Source: Lachnospiraceae bacterium (GTDB taxonomy: Bacteria > Bacillota > Clostridia > Lachnospirales > Lachnospiraceae). Taken from it: a stretch of DNA of 5,957 nucleotides. Shown here in pieces: positions 5,853-5,957 of this stretch. How positions within the stretch are numbered: the stretch's first letter is position 1; each line of letters opens with the position of its first letter. A program made the translations under genes and the position numbers. The stretch spans positions 1 through 5,957 of the forward strand of contig JAFUXY010000127.1 of assembly GCA_017477005.1 (NCBI GenBank), read 5' to 3'. The notes under the pieces are model-generated. The model ran no database searches and was not told where the DNA came from. It saw nothing but the letters and a program-made list of their open reading frames with translations.

Positions 5853-5957
5853 ATGATTGATAAAATACGTTCCTTGCGCCTGCATATTTCGGCGGGCGCA
5901 CTGTTGGTATTTTTGTTGGGGATAGTGTTTGTGATCTGGCCAAGGGCAGTTGTCACG
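5853..5957 (+). CDS. N-terminal part of a small membrane protein, possibly HdeD/DUF308 type
   Basis: ATG 5853 opens 35 codons to the window edge without a stop, 5 bases after the pncB stop. AAGAGGA at 5835-5841 lies 11 bases upstream. The peptide starts MIDKIRSLRLHIS and runs into a hydrophobic span (AGALLVFLLGIVFVIWP) that ends in Pro. A basic N-terminus followed by a Gly-rich helix ending in a WP/NP-like turn resembles the start of HdeD/DUF308 proteins, multi-pass membrane proteins of mostly unknown role. Only one membrane segment is visible, so another small membrane family is possible. Confidence 0.7.
   Translation, partial: MIDKIRSLRLHISAGALLVFLLGIVFVIWPRAVVT

Overview
The window (about 6 kb, mid-GC, strong AGGAGG-type ribosome binding sites, all genes on the + strand) looks like a chromosomal segment of a Bacillota, probably a clostridial bacterium. 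The evidence is the TelA-type protein, the clostridial/bacillar form of nicotinate phosphoribosyltransferase, and the tight gene packing with Shine-Dalgarno sites. Genus cannot be read from the sequence.

Layout. Bases 1-194 hold the 3' end of an unrecognised helical protein. At 215-1903 lies a membrane-anchored protein with a periplasmic-binding-protein-like region followed by a von Willebrand A (vWA) domain with an intact MIDAS metal site. At 1994-3166 lies a TelA/KlaA-family 'toxic anion resistance' protein. These three probably form a stress or envelope-resistance module. telA overlaps the next gene, galM (aldose 1-epimerase, 3163-4236), by four bases in an ATGA junction, so a metabolic gene is translationally coupled to the resistance module. 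After a 159-base gap comes pncB (nicotinate phosphoribosyltransferase, 4396-5847, NAD salvage). Five bases later a small membrane protein begins (5853 to the window end), possibly of the HdeD/DUF308 type. I see no convincing intrinsic terminator, so all of it may be one transcript.

The most unusual stretch is the galM-pncB gap. It contains a 43-base tandem repeat: two copies 39/43 identical, then a third, diverged copy about 67% identical to the second. Each of the two good units reads stop codon - Shine-Dalgarno - ATG - 11 codons - stop, encoding the same peptide MNRDALIRFTY twice. The peptide ends in the same RFTY-stop as GalM, and the last 11 codons of galM (from an internal ATG preceded by AGGAGG) sit in the same 43-base register. 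The array therefore looks like a reiteration of the galM 3' end. The repeats also carry alternating complementary 8-base arms that can pair in two mutually exclusive registers. The third copy has lost its ATG (ATA) and reads without a stop into pncB. The array could be a leader or attenuator for pncB, a translational-coupling relay, or a neutral duplication; the sequence alone does not decide.
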